Shown here piece by piece: positions 46,963-58,800 of a stretch of DNA of 64,000 bases (its first letter is position 1; each line of letters starts with the position of its first letter). The position numbers were made by a program, and so were the translations under genes. This DNA comes from Siderastrea radians. Lineage: Eukaryota > Cnidaria > Anthozoa > Scleractinia > Rhizangiidae. The notes under the pieces are model-generated. The model was given only the letters and a program-made list of their open reading frames with translations. It was not told the origin of the DNA and did not search any database. The stretch is taken from contig OZ024895.1 of the NCBI GenBank assembly GCA_964017195.1, positions 45,937,673 to 46,001,672 on the forward strand, written 5' to 3'.

Positions 46963-49900
46963 TCAATCGATAAGATGAAGCAAAAATGCTCCGAAAAAGC
47001 TCCCCTCTCTGTCCATGTAGTAACTCTTGGTATACGGAATATGAACCGAGAGCGTATCGTTTTCGCGAAGCAAGAAAACCCCGCCATGATACTTGGTGTT
47101 GTACTTCCGGTATTCATTAACAACGCTCCCCATACTTTCCATGGCTTTTTCATGATTGATGTAGGTTAAGTGACCCATATGCGCGGTGGTACCGTCATAG
47201 TAGTACATTTGACTGTATATGAAGTAGTACCCAGTCCTCTTGATCTCTATGAATCCAGCTATACGGTGGTACGAGATACTGCCCTTTTTGTGCCTCAAGA
47301 CCCAGTTCGTAATGCGGTGGGAATCTGGTAACGAAACCATAATTTGTTAGTTTCCAAATCGCGCTCTTTTGCCTAGCATGCAAGAAGACTGGATCTACGC
47401 AAGAGAGAGCCTCTCGTGATCTGTGACAACGATTTAATGATACCAGCTCTCGTTACAACAGACACTTTTCAGGCCGCGATTTGGTGAAGGTAGTAGAAAA
47501 AGCCTAGGAATTATTGTCAGTCAACTCTTTTTCTACGGAACTTCACCTCCTGTCTAACGTATGGGGTGTCCGTAATATAAACGAGGTCTTCGAATGGTGG
47601 TAGTTGTTTGGAGAATAAGACCATATCCCCCTCAGGTGGTTTGCAGGGACTCTAAGTCCTAATCGATGATTCTTAGTAAACTGTGGTTACTCAGTACTGA
47701 TTACTACTGAAATTGATGCACATGGTTATTATCATTGGGAGTACTCTGGCGAGAGTATTTACTGGAGAGAAAGAAAGCCGCGTGACACGCACGTGATTTT
47801 CATGCATATGGTCCTCTAAAGCCAGAAGAAATAGAATCTTATCACATTACTTGGATTTTGTATTCTCTGTCCATCACCAACAAGATGGATGCTTTCACTC
47901 ATCTAAAAAGGTACAAGAGGCATCAAATATGAGAATATGAGAGTGAGTGAGGGATTTATAAAGATGCAATTTAACAGAATGAACTGGCGTCATGTTACCA
48001 TTGTAACTTACCGAAGATCCGGGTGGGCCAGGCGGTCCTGAGTAAAGGGAAAATAAAAGATTTCTTGATTTATGTACATTTTATTGGGATCAAGTGGAAA
48101 TACAGTAACATAAATTCTGTTTATAGTAGTTAATGGATATTTTTTTTTTGGAAACGCACCTTTTCAGTTATACTTTGAAATAGTTTTTCATGCTTTAAGC
48201 AGGTTTCAGTCAGTGCGCAACATGCGCAATACAAGTTGAGAAATCTCTGAAGTACCTATGTTCCGTCTGCTATGCACATCACTCATTTTAGTCCAAAACT
48301 TGTTTGTACAGAATTACGTTGTTTTCTCGTTATTTTTTTTAGCAGGGGGTGGGGGGGGGGGAGGTGGTTGCCATATCATTAAAGCAATTGTGGTTCTTTA
48401 ATTTTCTTATAAGGTCAGGCAAAAGACTGGTAACAGGGCAGCTCATAGCAGCTCAGCAAAGGCCCTAACCTGCATCTCCTTTGGGACCTTGAAGACCCAT
48501 ATCTCCTTTATCTCCGACTGCACCTGGATCTCCTTTGACACCTGGAAGCCCCTGGAGTCCGTTCTCACCCCTAAGACCCTGTGGACCTGCGGGCCCAGAT
48601 TTACCTGAGAATGAAAAGCGATAACAATTAACATTCAATTCTGAGGCAATATTTGTTGCTTCTAGGCAGAGGGATGTCGAATCTACAATGAGCTGACTAG
48701 GCCTTTAAGATCACTGAAAAACTGGATAGGGAAACGGAGGACTACAAACTCGAAGAAACGTAAGTTATCTTTCAGTTGTTAAGTTTCAGTTACAGTAACA
48801 TGTTGCGTTCGTCTGGGAATGTTTCAAAGTTGAGTAGCTGGAATAAACGATATTTATGAAGGGTATAGTCTTCTTCTCTTCGCTCTGCTTCTTGGACAGC
48901 AGAATTTATTGCAGGATGACCGAATACTGTCAAATCGTACCGTGCAGACGCCTCGCTATTACATGCATCCCGTACGTTATTAAGGACATAAGTTGAAATC
49001 GCAGCAAAGAAGAACTACTAGAAAAAATCTGCTTTTTTGGACTCTCCCTATTACGGACACCAATGTTGGTCCCAATGGCGTCCCTTATGAGGAAAGTTGG
49101 TCTGTAGTCCTAAAAGAACGCGCCCAAAGGGCTGTATTTGGTTTTAGCGATTACTGAGCTCTCTGATAGGCTTGTAAATAATCATAAGTCCTACCTAACC
49201 AATCAGAGTGAATGTACTCTTTGTCAATTAATCAAACCGGCGTAACTAACGCAAATATCGCCGGTTTTTTCTGCTTGGATCGAGCTGAACTTCTTTTATG
49301 AATTTGTGTTACGTCTGATACTCACTTTTATTATAAGTTCTTTTTTAGAGAAATACTTTTTTGTAAAATAATGTCATCGTTGTTTACTCTCCTCTTGCCA
49401 CCTACAGTTAATTATTTCAGTATTCGTTGTTGTTGTTATGTAAGGCGTTTTAAGTCGCGTGCAAAGTTCAGCCTGCTCGAAGCTCTCAAACAGTGAGAAC
49501 GAGCGAAACTTATGTGAAGGAAGGATCAAAGGAAGTGCTAACGTCATTTTTGTGTTCACATTGCTATTTCTCATTCTCAAAGAATCTGCTAGAGGCTGGC
49601 CTTTTCTCTCTGCGTTCTTCTTAGAGGGATTTCTTCAAATTATGAAAGCAAAGTTTCAAGTCAACCACTCCATCTCTTCTTATGTCACATTAAATACTGA
49701 CCTTGTGGTCCTCGTTCACCAGGGTCCCCTGCAGGTCCCTGTGGTCCTGGAGGCCCCGGAGGACCAACGGGGCCTTGGTCACCTTTAGGGCCTTGAGCTC
49801 CTTTGTGCCCTGAAGGAAACGTGCCATTTGTAACTAGGGATTAACTATTGTTTTTGCTGTTAAAGATACTATGCTGTTTGAAAGTTTTGACATCTTTTGT

Positions 49901-52900
49901 TTTGTATGTGTGTGTGTTTTGTCGTTACTGGATTACAAACTTTTTTTAATACCACATGACATTCGCTTAATGGTTTCCAGAAATGAGACAAAAACAAAAA
50001 TCGCAAGGTTATTTTTAATTCTCTGCTGGTGATGGACTAGTCTTTTCTTTGTTTCCATAAAATTCACCAATGAGCTGTAACAACAGGGATCAATTTCTTT
50101 TTCCTCTATCTTTCTGTGTCATGTTAACCTGTGTGCACTGAGGCTATTTTATCCCTCGATACGATTCATCATCGCCAGCGGCAATTACAAAAACTAACCT
50201 CGTTTACCTCGTTTGCCTCGTGGTCCTGCAAAGAAATGAAAAACACGTTACCAATTAGAGCCGATTTGCTGCAAAAACAAGAAGCAAAACGTAACCAAAA
50301 AACCACGGTATCTGTGAACCGTTTTAGTTTTCAAAGACTTTTTGACTTGAGGAATTTTTAGCCGGCTATATAGCTGAGCGCTCTTCTTTCTTTTTTGTTC
50401 TTAGTGTTAAGCATGGTATAGAATTTGTCAGTCATACATGTAATTTTAACTAATTTAAAGGTCTAATACTTAGTATGATGAACTCTGCTTGTCCACATAT
50501 CTCGAGAGTCCCGTCCAGTATATATTTTTGCGGTGACACGGATCACTTATCAATCACTTCATTAGCACGTGTTTATCACATGTAAATGACCCTTTAATAG
50601 CCCATATTGACACTGCTATGGACCTTTAGACTAAAGGTATCATAGCAGGTCTTATTCAGGGGAAAAACGTACATTTTCTGTCTCTTTTGAAGAAATCGCT
50701 AGTAAAAGGTTTTATAATGTTTTGAAGTTGTTTTGAAGTTTACTCGACCTCGACAATGTCAAGGTCAGTCATTAATACAAATTATACAGAGTCTAGATTG
50801 AATTTGAATATCTATTATTTTGTTTTGAAGCAAATATCGTGACCTCCATCTTTTGTTCTTTTTTTGTCTTTATTTGGCATTGTCGGCTGGCTATCATCCA
50901 TCAGTAACAACTGATTGCTTGTCTTACAGTACTCTATTGTCCAATAATTCATCACATACTAAAGAGGGTGCTTTGACGGGTAGGAGGTGAAAAAAAAAAT
51001 AGCCTCACTTTGCCAAATGTTCATCCGTTTAATGTTTTTTTCTTCATTAAAGGTCAAAAGATTTTCCTGCTTTGTCCGGCTGGAGGTTAAAATTTAGTAT
51101 TATTCACTCAACAAGAGACCATTTTTGTCTGAAATAGTGATTGGTCTGTGTTCTATGTGTTGTTTATTGCGTGAGTTATTTTATATCTTAATCAGGCCGA
51201 TACTCAAGTATCTTGACTTCCGGATCAGGAAAGATTTCCGTCGGATGTACTCTGGAGACTCCATGCATTTTGTTCCAGTCAAAACAATTCAACTATTTCG
51301 AGTGGCCCAAGAACTTAAACATATGTACTTCTTAGGGTGTGTAGTAAGTAATTTGGTCACCTAAAAACTGGCCCTAAATCAAACGAAACGAAATTGTGAT
51401 AGAGGACATGTTCCATAACTGTGCTTCGAGTGGATTAAATCCTGCCGTTACTGCGTAAACTTCCAGGGCAAATCCGGAGTCACAAAATTAGCAAAATTTA
51501 TCTTTCACTGACGCGAGACTTAATTTCCTGTCCCTTAATAGCAGACTTTAAGCTGTGCCAGGCAATTTGTGTGAGAAAATAATTTGTGCGAAAAATTGTT
51601 TGTAGCTGCGTTTGCTAGTGCGTGATTACTGTCATGTGTGATTTATAGAGTTTATAGCTCGTTTTTGATAAACACAGTTAAATTACTAGCTAAAACATCG
51701 TGGCCTGGCCCTTTGACGAGATAATTGTTGTTCCCATAAACGTAAATGAACTCGCCGATGAAACTGATATTCTCCTTAATACGGTGCTGAGATAAGATGA
51801 ACGTTGGCAAAGATGGTCGCGTATCATTGTTTTCCTATCCTTGGAGTCTTGTTTCAAAACACTAGGCCGTTTAAAGACTTATGAATTCTCGGTGCTTGTG
51901 AAATCAATTGGTTTACAAAGTGTCGACTTTTGGACACCAACACGGAAGTAAAGATGGCAAAAGTTCAAAGGGTTGCCTTCGTTTTAATCACTGATTCCTT
52001 GTCCCGTGTAATAGTATATTCAATATCGCGTTAATTTGCTCGACGTCTCAGGCACATGTTGTTTTTCTCCCCTTCTGCTAAACCAGACCTGTTTTATGCG
52101 TTCATTACAAACCAATTACTTTTGGATGCGTGCCCGTGGAATTACTGCGTCACAAGCACCTGGGGCTTTTTCAATAAAATAACCCTCGTAGATTGTAATC
52201 CGTGGCAGTATTCCCCAGTTATTACCATCGTTGTTGTAATTATAGCTTTTATCCGCCTTGGGTAACGTTATTTCGTGGCATCCTTGCATGACAACAAGAT
52301 TTCTGTTCATTTAAAATAGCTAAATGTAAGGCGTCCAAGCCCCCTTAACCCTGTCAGCAATTGAGCACAGTTTTTATTGAGACAATAATAGATTTAATAC
52401 CTCGTAGACACGGGCAGTACCCATCCATCTGTCTCTTATTTCTGTCCTGTGGGGAATCAGTTAAAGCAAGCTGCAAAAAATACAAAAAGCAATTGCTTTG
52501 TATAGCTTCACTTTACTAATGTATGCAACAGGTTTAAGAACGTTCTGATTATCTAATGCAAAACAATATTTGAATATGAAATTATCTTCAACTTTGCAAA
52601 AAATTGCATCGTCAAAAACAGCTAACCTTAGTTTTCAGACGCTCAGATTTTTCCTCCAAAACGCGTTCAGTTTCACCCACAGAATTCTGGTCAGATTTCT
52701 GAGCTGTGAAACTGTTCTCCAACTTGTTAACACGAGATACCAGTTGGCTTGTTACTGTCTCGAGTGACTGTATTTTAGCTGTCTGCGTAACTGCTAAACG
52801 ATACAGAGTCACCATCAAAATAGTGACTATTATGGTGTATAATGCAGCTATTGCAATCCCAAAGTTAACAGCATAGCGATGCACACGTGTTTTCTCGCGT

Positions 52901-52911
52901 TGGTCCATCAC
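46963..52911 (-). CDS. EDA-like collagenous TNF ligand gene E
   Basis: Eight exons were read on the minus strand: 52911-52627, 52446-52401, 50225-50199, 49809-49702, 48604-48470, 48037-48012, 47902-47851 and 47324-46963. The total of 1041 nt gives 346 residues, the longest product of the cluster. Exon 1 (95 residues) has a membrane span at about residues 16-36, then a coiled coil ([19 protein letters not shown]). Exon 2 contains the furin-type site RNKR. Collagen exons of 27, 108, 135 and 26 nt give about 33 Gly-X-Y triplets, including [19 protein letters not shown]. The linker is [17 protein letters not shown]. The TNF head has [32 protein letters not shown] and [11 protein letters not shown]. 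The TNF head is closest to gene C by eye, while the anchor exon is closest to gene F. A second TNF exon (D) lies just downstream. Predicted cleavable, collagen-stalked trimeric ligand at the cell surface. Confidence 0.9.
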
Positions 52912-52987
52912 TTAAAGATTGTTTTACATGGAAACTCTAAACGCCAAACTCATGCTTTGTTTTGATCCGAGCGCACCAGTTTGCGAA

Positions 52988-53039
52988 GAACTGTTTCATT
53001 GTCCCACGCTTCACTGAGCTTTAGGAAGTTTCTAGGAAA
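52988..53039. promoter_or_regulatory. Conserved upstream block of gene E (shared with F), with STAT-like site
   Basis: About 52 bases, starting about 77 bases upstream of the ATG, closely match 60467-60531 upstream of gene F: gaactgttt..attgtc.cacgcttc.ct.agc, then aagtttct.ggaaa. The block contains TTCTAGGAA (53030-53038), a TTCNNNGAA palindrome. It may be promoter or 5' leader. Confidence 0.45.
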
Positions 53040-53374
53040 ATTAAACCATCAAAGCGCATGTGCTGGACTGATTGACACAGGCAATGAAACTTGAAATCTT
53101 TCGACATCCTGCAAGTATATCTTTTGGTGTTCATAGATAAGGAATAGCGCAAAAGTGCCGAAATTTCTTTATCGAACAAAAATAAGAGTTAAGGCTCCAA
53201 CTTTATTATCTTGGAACTGTTTCAGTCAAAACAAATCAAGGATTTCCGAGAGTCAATTTGTGCAAAATACAACTTGACCTCAGGTTAAAGAGAGAAGAAT
53301 AAGACCATCTCGAAAGGTTTTCAAATTTTGATATTTTACCGGATCTAGCCCTTGTAGAGGTGTCCTCTCCTCGC

Positions 53375-53810
53375 ACCCCATGGTGGGGTACTGCCTATAG
53401 TGGGCTGTACGAGGAGGCTCCGCCCGAAAGGGGTGCCCTTTTTTAAACTCGCAGTGTATAAAAGGGTAGGGAAAATTGCCATTTTAGTATATACAAAAGG
53501 GTCACAAAATCAGCTGCAAAGTGGAAGAAATGGTGGTTAAAGCGAAGTATATAAAAGGGTGCCACATTTTGGCAGAAATGACAACGCAGCTGAATCAAAA
53601 CGACTGAAAACCCGGGAAAAACATGGCGATTACAGGAAGTTCTATTGTTTTGGCTTATCCTCGAGGTATAAAAGAAAGGGGTGCAGTTTTGCTCTAGTAT
53701 ATGAAGGGGGTACCATTTTGGTAAAAATTAGTCTATTAAAGGGTAAGGGTTTGAACCTCCGGGCGGGGCCTCCCCCTACAAAACTTTATTGAGTAGACCC
53801 CCGGGCCATG
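53375..53810. repeat. Unclassified transposon-like repeat
   Basis: The stretch has GC-rich ends (ggaggctccgcccg at the left, cgggcggggcctccccc at the right, inverted) and an interior with recurring tataaaagggt motifs (about 53457, 53542, 53667). The last are repeat-internal and not gene promoters. Confidence 0.45.
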
Positions 53811-54169
53811 CAGAAACCATGGCCATGGAATCCGCGGAATTCATCTCTCTCTTCATTCGAGAACTGGACATTTTGTGACCGCTAATGGTAGTTTTTTTGA
53901 GTTGAAACTATCTCAGTTTCTGGTTTAATTCCGTCCCAGACAAGAGATTTCCGTTGTTAACGTGTTCACTATGGAATTATCTGTTACTATGGTTACCATT
54001 TGACATGCTGACAAAACCTCGCCTTACGACCACGCCGTTATTGTCAAAACGAGGATGCCTTTATTACCGACGCCTGTTTTGGAGCAAACAAACTACTCGC
54101 ATTTTTTTTCCTGTCAAAAACCTTCGTTTATCCACCCAGACCAACATTTTTTAGCCCGTCGGTGGTCTT

Positions 54170-54385
54170 CTTCACCCTTGAGCCCCTATAGTGACAAGCG
54201 TCTAATTTCTCCTCGTAATATCACATACGTTAGTGATCAAACATGCAGGTCAGGAGAATAAAGAAAATGATCACCTAAGATAAAATGTCTTCTTATTTAG
54301 TCACATTCTCCGAGCTAGTACCGAAGAAAATACGTGAGGAGCACTGAGGAGAATAGGCATGTTGATATTTGGGTTTAAAGGGTTA
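54170..54385. repeat. MITE of the TTTAAGCCC family
   Basis: The copy starts ttgagcccctatagtgacaag, contains taatttctcctcgtaatatc and gatcaaacatgcaggtcagg, and ends atatttgggtttaaagg. It is related to the copies at 33.18-33.39 and 62.72-62.94 kb. Confidence 0.65.
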
Positions 54386-55376
54386 ACGGATTGCACTGAA
54401 TTTATAATTTTCCCACAACAAAACAGACCTGCAAACTTCCGTACGCAAGGGGCCCTAACAGGAACTTTCGCACTGAAATAGATCTACAAGAAAAGAAGTT
54501 CATTTATTCGCTATTTGTTGTGAATACAATTATTATTATTAAGACCACCGAGGTTAGAGTTTCCACTTCTAGGCGGTATCCGTTACAATAGATCGATGGC
54601 ATGACTTCCTTGTATTTTCTATCAACATTGAACTTGAACCCAGTTAAAAACTTTTGTAGTCAAAACGACATACTTTGACACAAAGCCTCGCTCTTAAACT
54701 ACAGTTAGGCCTGGTTCTCATATACTCCGTACACTGCGAGCATGCCTGTGATAACATCTGTGCAAGTTTCGACAATTTATCCCAAGCGAGTCCCGGGCGT
54801 ATGGCAGGTATTCGACGATATACCACTGTCAAGCTAAATGAGAGGACCAACGAATTGAGGAGGAGATCGGGATAACTCTTCGCATGATGGCGGGGTATCC
54901 CGTGGCATATGAGAATCAGGTTTGGATAAACTGAAAATATCTTGACTTAAGTAAATAACAAATAACTAACTTACATTGTAAACTAACTTCTAATCTAACT
55001 CCGTAATGACTACGAACGTAGGTAGATACATGGGCTCTTGTTCACGGCCAACTGAATACACTTTCCCTACTGCATGACAGAGCGTGCCGTCTTTCTTGTC
55101 ATGAACTTTATTTCAGTGGCACATTGGTTTATTAGGATGGTGTAACTTGTAACCGGCAATTGGGCGAAACCGGGTGGTGAAAAAGAAAAAAACGGTTCAA
55201 ACGGTGACGTTTTTTTGCAGAACGCCAACCCAGATTCCTGAGCACACTGTTTACTACAGTATGTGGGGTTAACAGCAGTTTATGATCAAACCGTTTATAA
55301 TGGATCTGACGACTACTGCTACGTTACCAAACCAGAAAAGAACTGATTATACAAACGTGCGAAACTATCCCGCCAA

Positions 55377-55605
55377 CCGATACATGGCCAGACTTTGATT
55401 TACAATTGACCAAAATGACCGAACGTTTAACGGCTAACATCACTAACATTACTTTAACTTTCAAGTGATAAATTGCCACTGAGAAATGTTTGACAAATTG
55501 TTTAACTTCAACACTAATGCAAACCAACGAAAACAAAACTGTACGTACTCCTTCGACCGAAAAATGGCCAGATAAATATTTACAGTTGGCCAATGTGACC
55601 AAACT
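55377..55605. repeat. Degenerate direct repeat 3' of gene F
   Basis: The phrase atggccagactttgatttac...ttgaccaaaatgacc (about 55383) recurs as atggccagataaatatttac...ttggccaatgtgacc (about 55563), roughly 180 bp apart. Confidence 0.5.
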
Positions 55606-55790
55606 TTACATAATACAACTGACACTGAAGTGTGTCAGTAAATTTTTTTAAAACTTACAAGTGAAAAAATACCAAACGATTGAAGTTTCTCAACCTCGAC
55701 ACTATTCCTAATTAATAAGGCCAAAATTGTGACGTTCAGAGAAACTGAGTGTCAATGGTGCAAATCTGATGATAACTGACTGAACTGCCA

Positions 55791-55796
55791 TTTATT
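55791..55796 (-). terminator. Polyadenylation signal AATAAA of gene F
   Basis: TTTATT on the + strand reads AATAAA on the gene's strand, 51 bases after the gene F stop codon. Confidence 0.6.
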
Positions 55797-55846
55797 TCCC
55801 CACCCTATGCCTGACAGTTCAAGGCCTCAGTTTACAGTATAGTCAC

Positions 55847-58800
55847 TTAGAGGTGGAGAAAAAATGCTCCGAAGAAGCTCCCCCACTTTATCATGTTGAA
55901 TCTTTTGGTGTAACGTGCACGAACTGAAATTCTGTCGTTAGCCCTAAGGCGAAACACTCCTCCATGGTATTTGGTATCAAGCTTCTTATATTCTCCGATC
56001 ACGCTTCCTTCGCTTCCCATGACTCTCTCGCTGTTGATGTAAGTGTCGTGGGCCATTTGAGCTGTGGTGCCGTCGAAATAAAACATTTGGCTGTATATGA
56101 AGTAGAAGCCTGCTCTTTTTACCTCTACTTCGCCGGTTAAGTTATGGTACTGGATACTACCCGTCCTGTGCTTTACATCCCAGTTGGTAATGCGGTGCAC
56201 ATCTGAAAAAGAAGCGGAATAATGTGCTCAATGACGACAAACAGAAACAATGCAATGAACCGAATGGAATGAGTAGGAGGGTGTTAATATATGCTTGTTC
56301 ACAATTTCCATCCTGCACTCCCTTCAGGGCATTCATCAGCTTAAGCTTTCTTCGAGTTGACTTTTGATCCTGCTACCCGACATAGATTTCTACAGTTACC
56401 CACATCCCGCAGTCTTCCTACAACGGTATTTCCGTCCCGTAATTCCGCTCATAATTAGTGTCCCACTTCTTGACTCGATTTCAAACAACATCCCGATTTC
56501 CGCGGGATTTCCGCAAGCCGCAAACCGTGGGAAAACGCTGATAAACCAAGTAACAATTAGTGATGGTATTACGTATTCCTGATCATCATGTTTGTTTGGA
56601 TATATAGCAAACGTATTTTCTCAGCAAACGCAAACAAGGCTTGTTGATGATTGTCTTCATTCTCATCACCTATCCACTTGACAATTTGAAGTGATATTGT
56701 GAGGAGAAATTAAATTTTAATGTGTAGTTTTGTGGCACACCAGGTCAATATCCCCTATGGATAATTATCTTTTTTTTCATCCCCTCCCCAGTCTCTACTT
56801 GATAACCGATTGGGATTTTGGGGAGAAACTATTACTTACAATTTTGTTCTATGTGCTTTCCTTTACCGACCAAGTGGATGCTCTCGCTAATCTGAGATGA
56901 GAAAAAAAATGGATGAGTTTTGGAACAAGTCCCAACGTTAATTCTTCTTCTTGGTGTCATTTTATGACACTACTCCAAAGCGACCGGGCCTTAACGTGAC
57001 TCCGGTCAGTGTGTATATTAGGTTTCGTTAACGCAGTCTGCCATCAAGTGCTCTCTTTTTCGAACAAAATCGGCGGAGGAAGAGTGGGGGGGGGGGGGGG
57101 GGGTTGGGGGGGGGGGTTCAAGGAGAAACTGGATACTGATCGGGAATTATTTGAACGTCATACTTACTAGCAGTCCGGGTGGTCCAGGTGGTCCTACAAA
57201 ATACCCAGAATCGAATCAGTATCGTTGTTCAAGTATCGTTGTTGTAATTGTCAAGTATCGTCAAGTATCATGTTTCGTCAAAGTCAAGTATCGTTGTTGT
57301 AACTGAAAAATTGAATTTTGACATTATTTATTCTTAGTGCATTTCATTTTGTGTGGTGCATATTTTAGGAAACAAGTAATTCGTAATGTGGTTGAAGTTA
57401 AACCAAACCTGGTTGGCCTTGTGGTCCCTGAAGGCCCATGGCTCCTTTTTCACCGCGGTCTCCCTTATCACCCTTTGGTCCCTGATTACCGTCCTTTCCG
57501 CGTGAACCTGGGAGGCCAATTGGCCCTGCTTTACCTATAAAAATAACAGTGATATATTAAGTGAACTATGGGCTGGTTTAATGTGTATAAAGGAGTTATG
57601 CCTAAAGCACCTTTTTCTACAACTCAAGGAACAAAAATAACGTATGTGGAAGACAAAACTATGATTTGTTTTCCAAATATCACAATAGACAGACCGTTTT
57701 CGTGTTGATTGATTGATAATTTGACTGATTGATTGATTGGTTGATAGATTGATTGATTGATTGATCGATCGATCTTCTCCCTAATATCTCGTTCCTTGAC
57801 GTTTTACAGGTCTTGTTTGATAATTTTTGGTGTATTTTGTTTTTTTTTTTATGCAGCACATCGTCCTTTTATGAAGCGAAAAGCTTGTTGAAAAGAACAG
57901 CACTGTACTTGTTGGATTCAAGCATCGTTGTTGTCGAAGGTTCCAGCTAAGAGGTAACTTGTTTGGTAACAATGGCACTAGGCACACACCGGCCTTATTC
58001 AGAATGTCGTGATTCCATGTTGTTGGGCCTTAGGGGCATAAAACGTAGTTAGATTCTTGGCAAAATCGCAAATTCCTACTTGCCATACCGGTGATTATCG
58101 GTTCCCCTGTTGTAAGAGAACTATCAGTTGGAAAAAAGCACTACGTTGGAAAAATTTGCTCCACAAATTAATATCCCGTCTTTTTTCCGATAACATGCCG
58201 GATTCTGTATTGTTCACTTTTGTTCAAACTTGACGAGTTGTTCGTTGTTCGTTGTGTTTATCATGAAAAAACAAAACAAAAACAAAAAAAGAACAGAGAA
58301 AAGTCGGAAAGCTTTACCAGTTTGTCCGTCGGCACCTTTCGGTCCAGGCTCGCCACGCGGTCCTTGTGGTCCCATAAGACCTTGCGGGCCTGGGTCACCA
58401 GGATCACCTTTGTCTCCTTAAATTATAAATAAGAACAAAAACTTGATAATTTAGTTATTCTTATTTCGGCATTTCTTGTCGCCTTATGCATAAAAAGAGC
58501 GAAAACCAAATCTTTAAGGGAAAAAAAAGTACAATGTTAAGAAGAATGCGTATTCTGAACTTTTCAAGCCTTTATAGCAAGCGTTACATTAGTTGTCACG
58601 CAATAACTTCACAGTAGTGCGTGACCAGATCATTGGTAGAGCCTTACCCAGCATAAACCATAAAGAAAAAAAAAGGCAAAGCAAAAAAACTACGAGGGAA
58701 TTGGTTTTCCCAGTCTGTGGTGAAAAGTACGTAGATAAGCATGGCAACCTTTTCCAGTAACATCCAAATGTCTTCGCTTACCTTTCTTTCCTTTGCAAAC

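Larger units (their letters stand above)
53041..55846. other. Spacer between genes E and F
   Basis: This stretch holds repeats only, listed separately where delimited. ORFs are short and carry no recognisable motifs. Confidence 0.5.

Noticed and set aside
53457..53700. Several TATAAAA boxes suggesting a promoter
   Set aside because: They recur inside a repeat element with inverted GC-rich ends and are far from any start codon.
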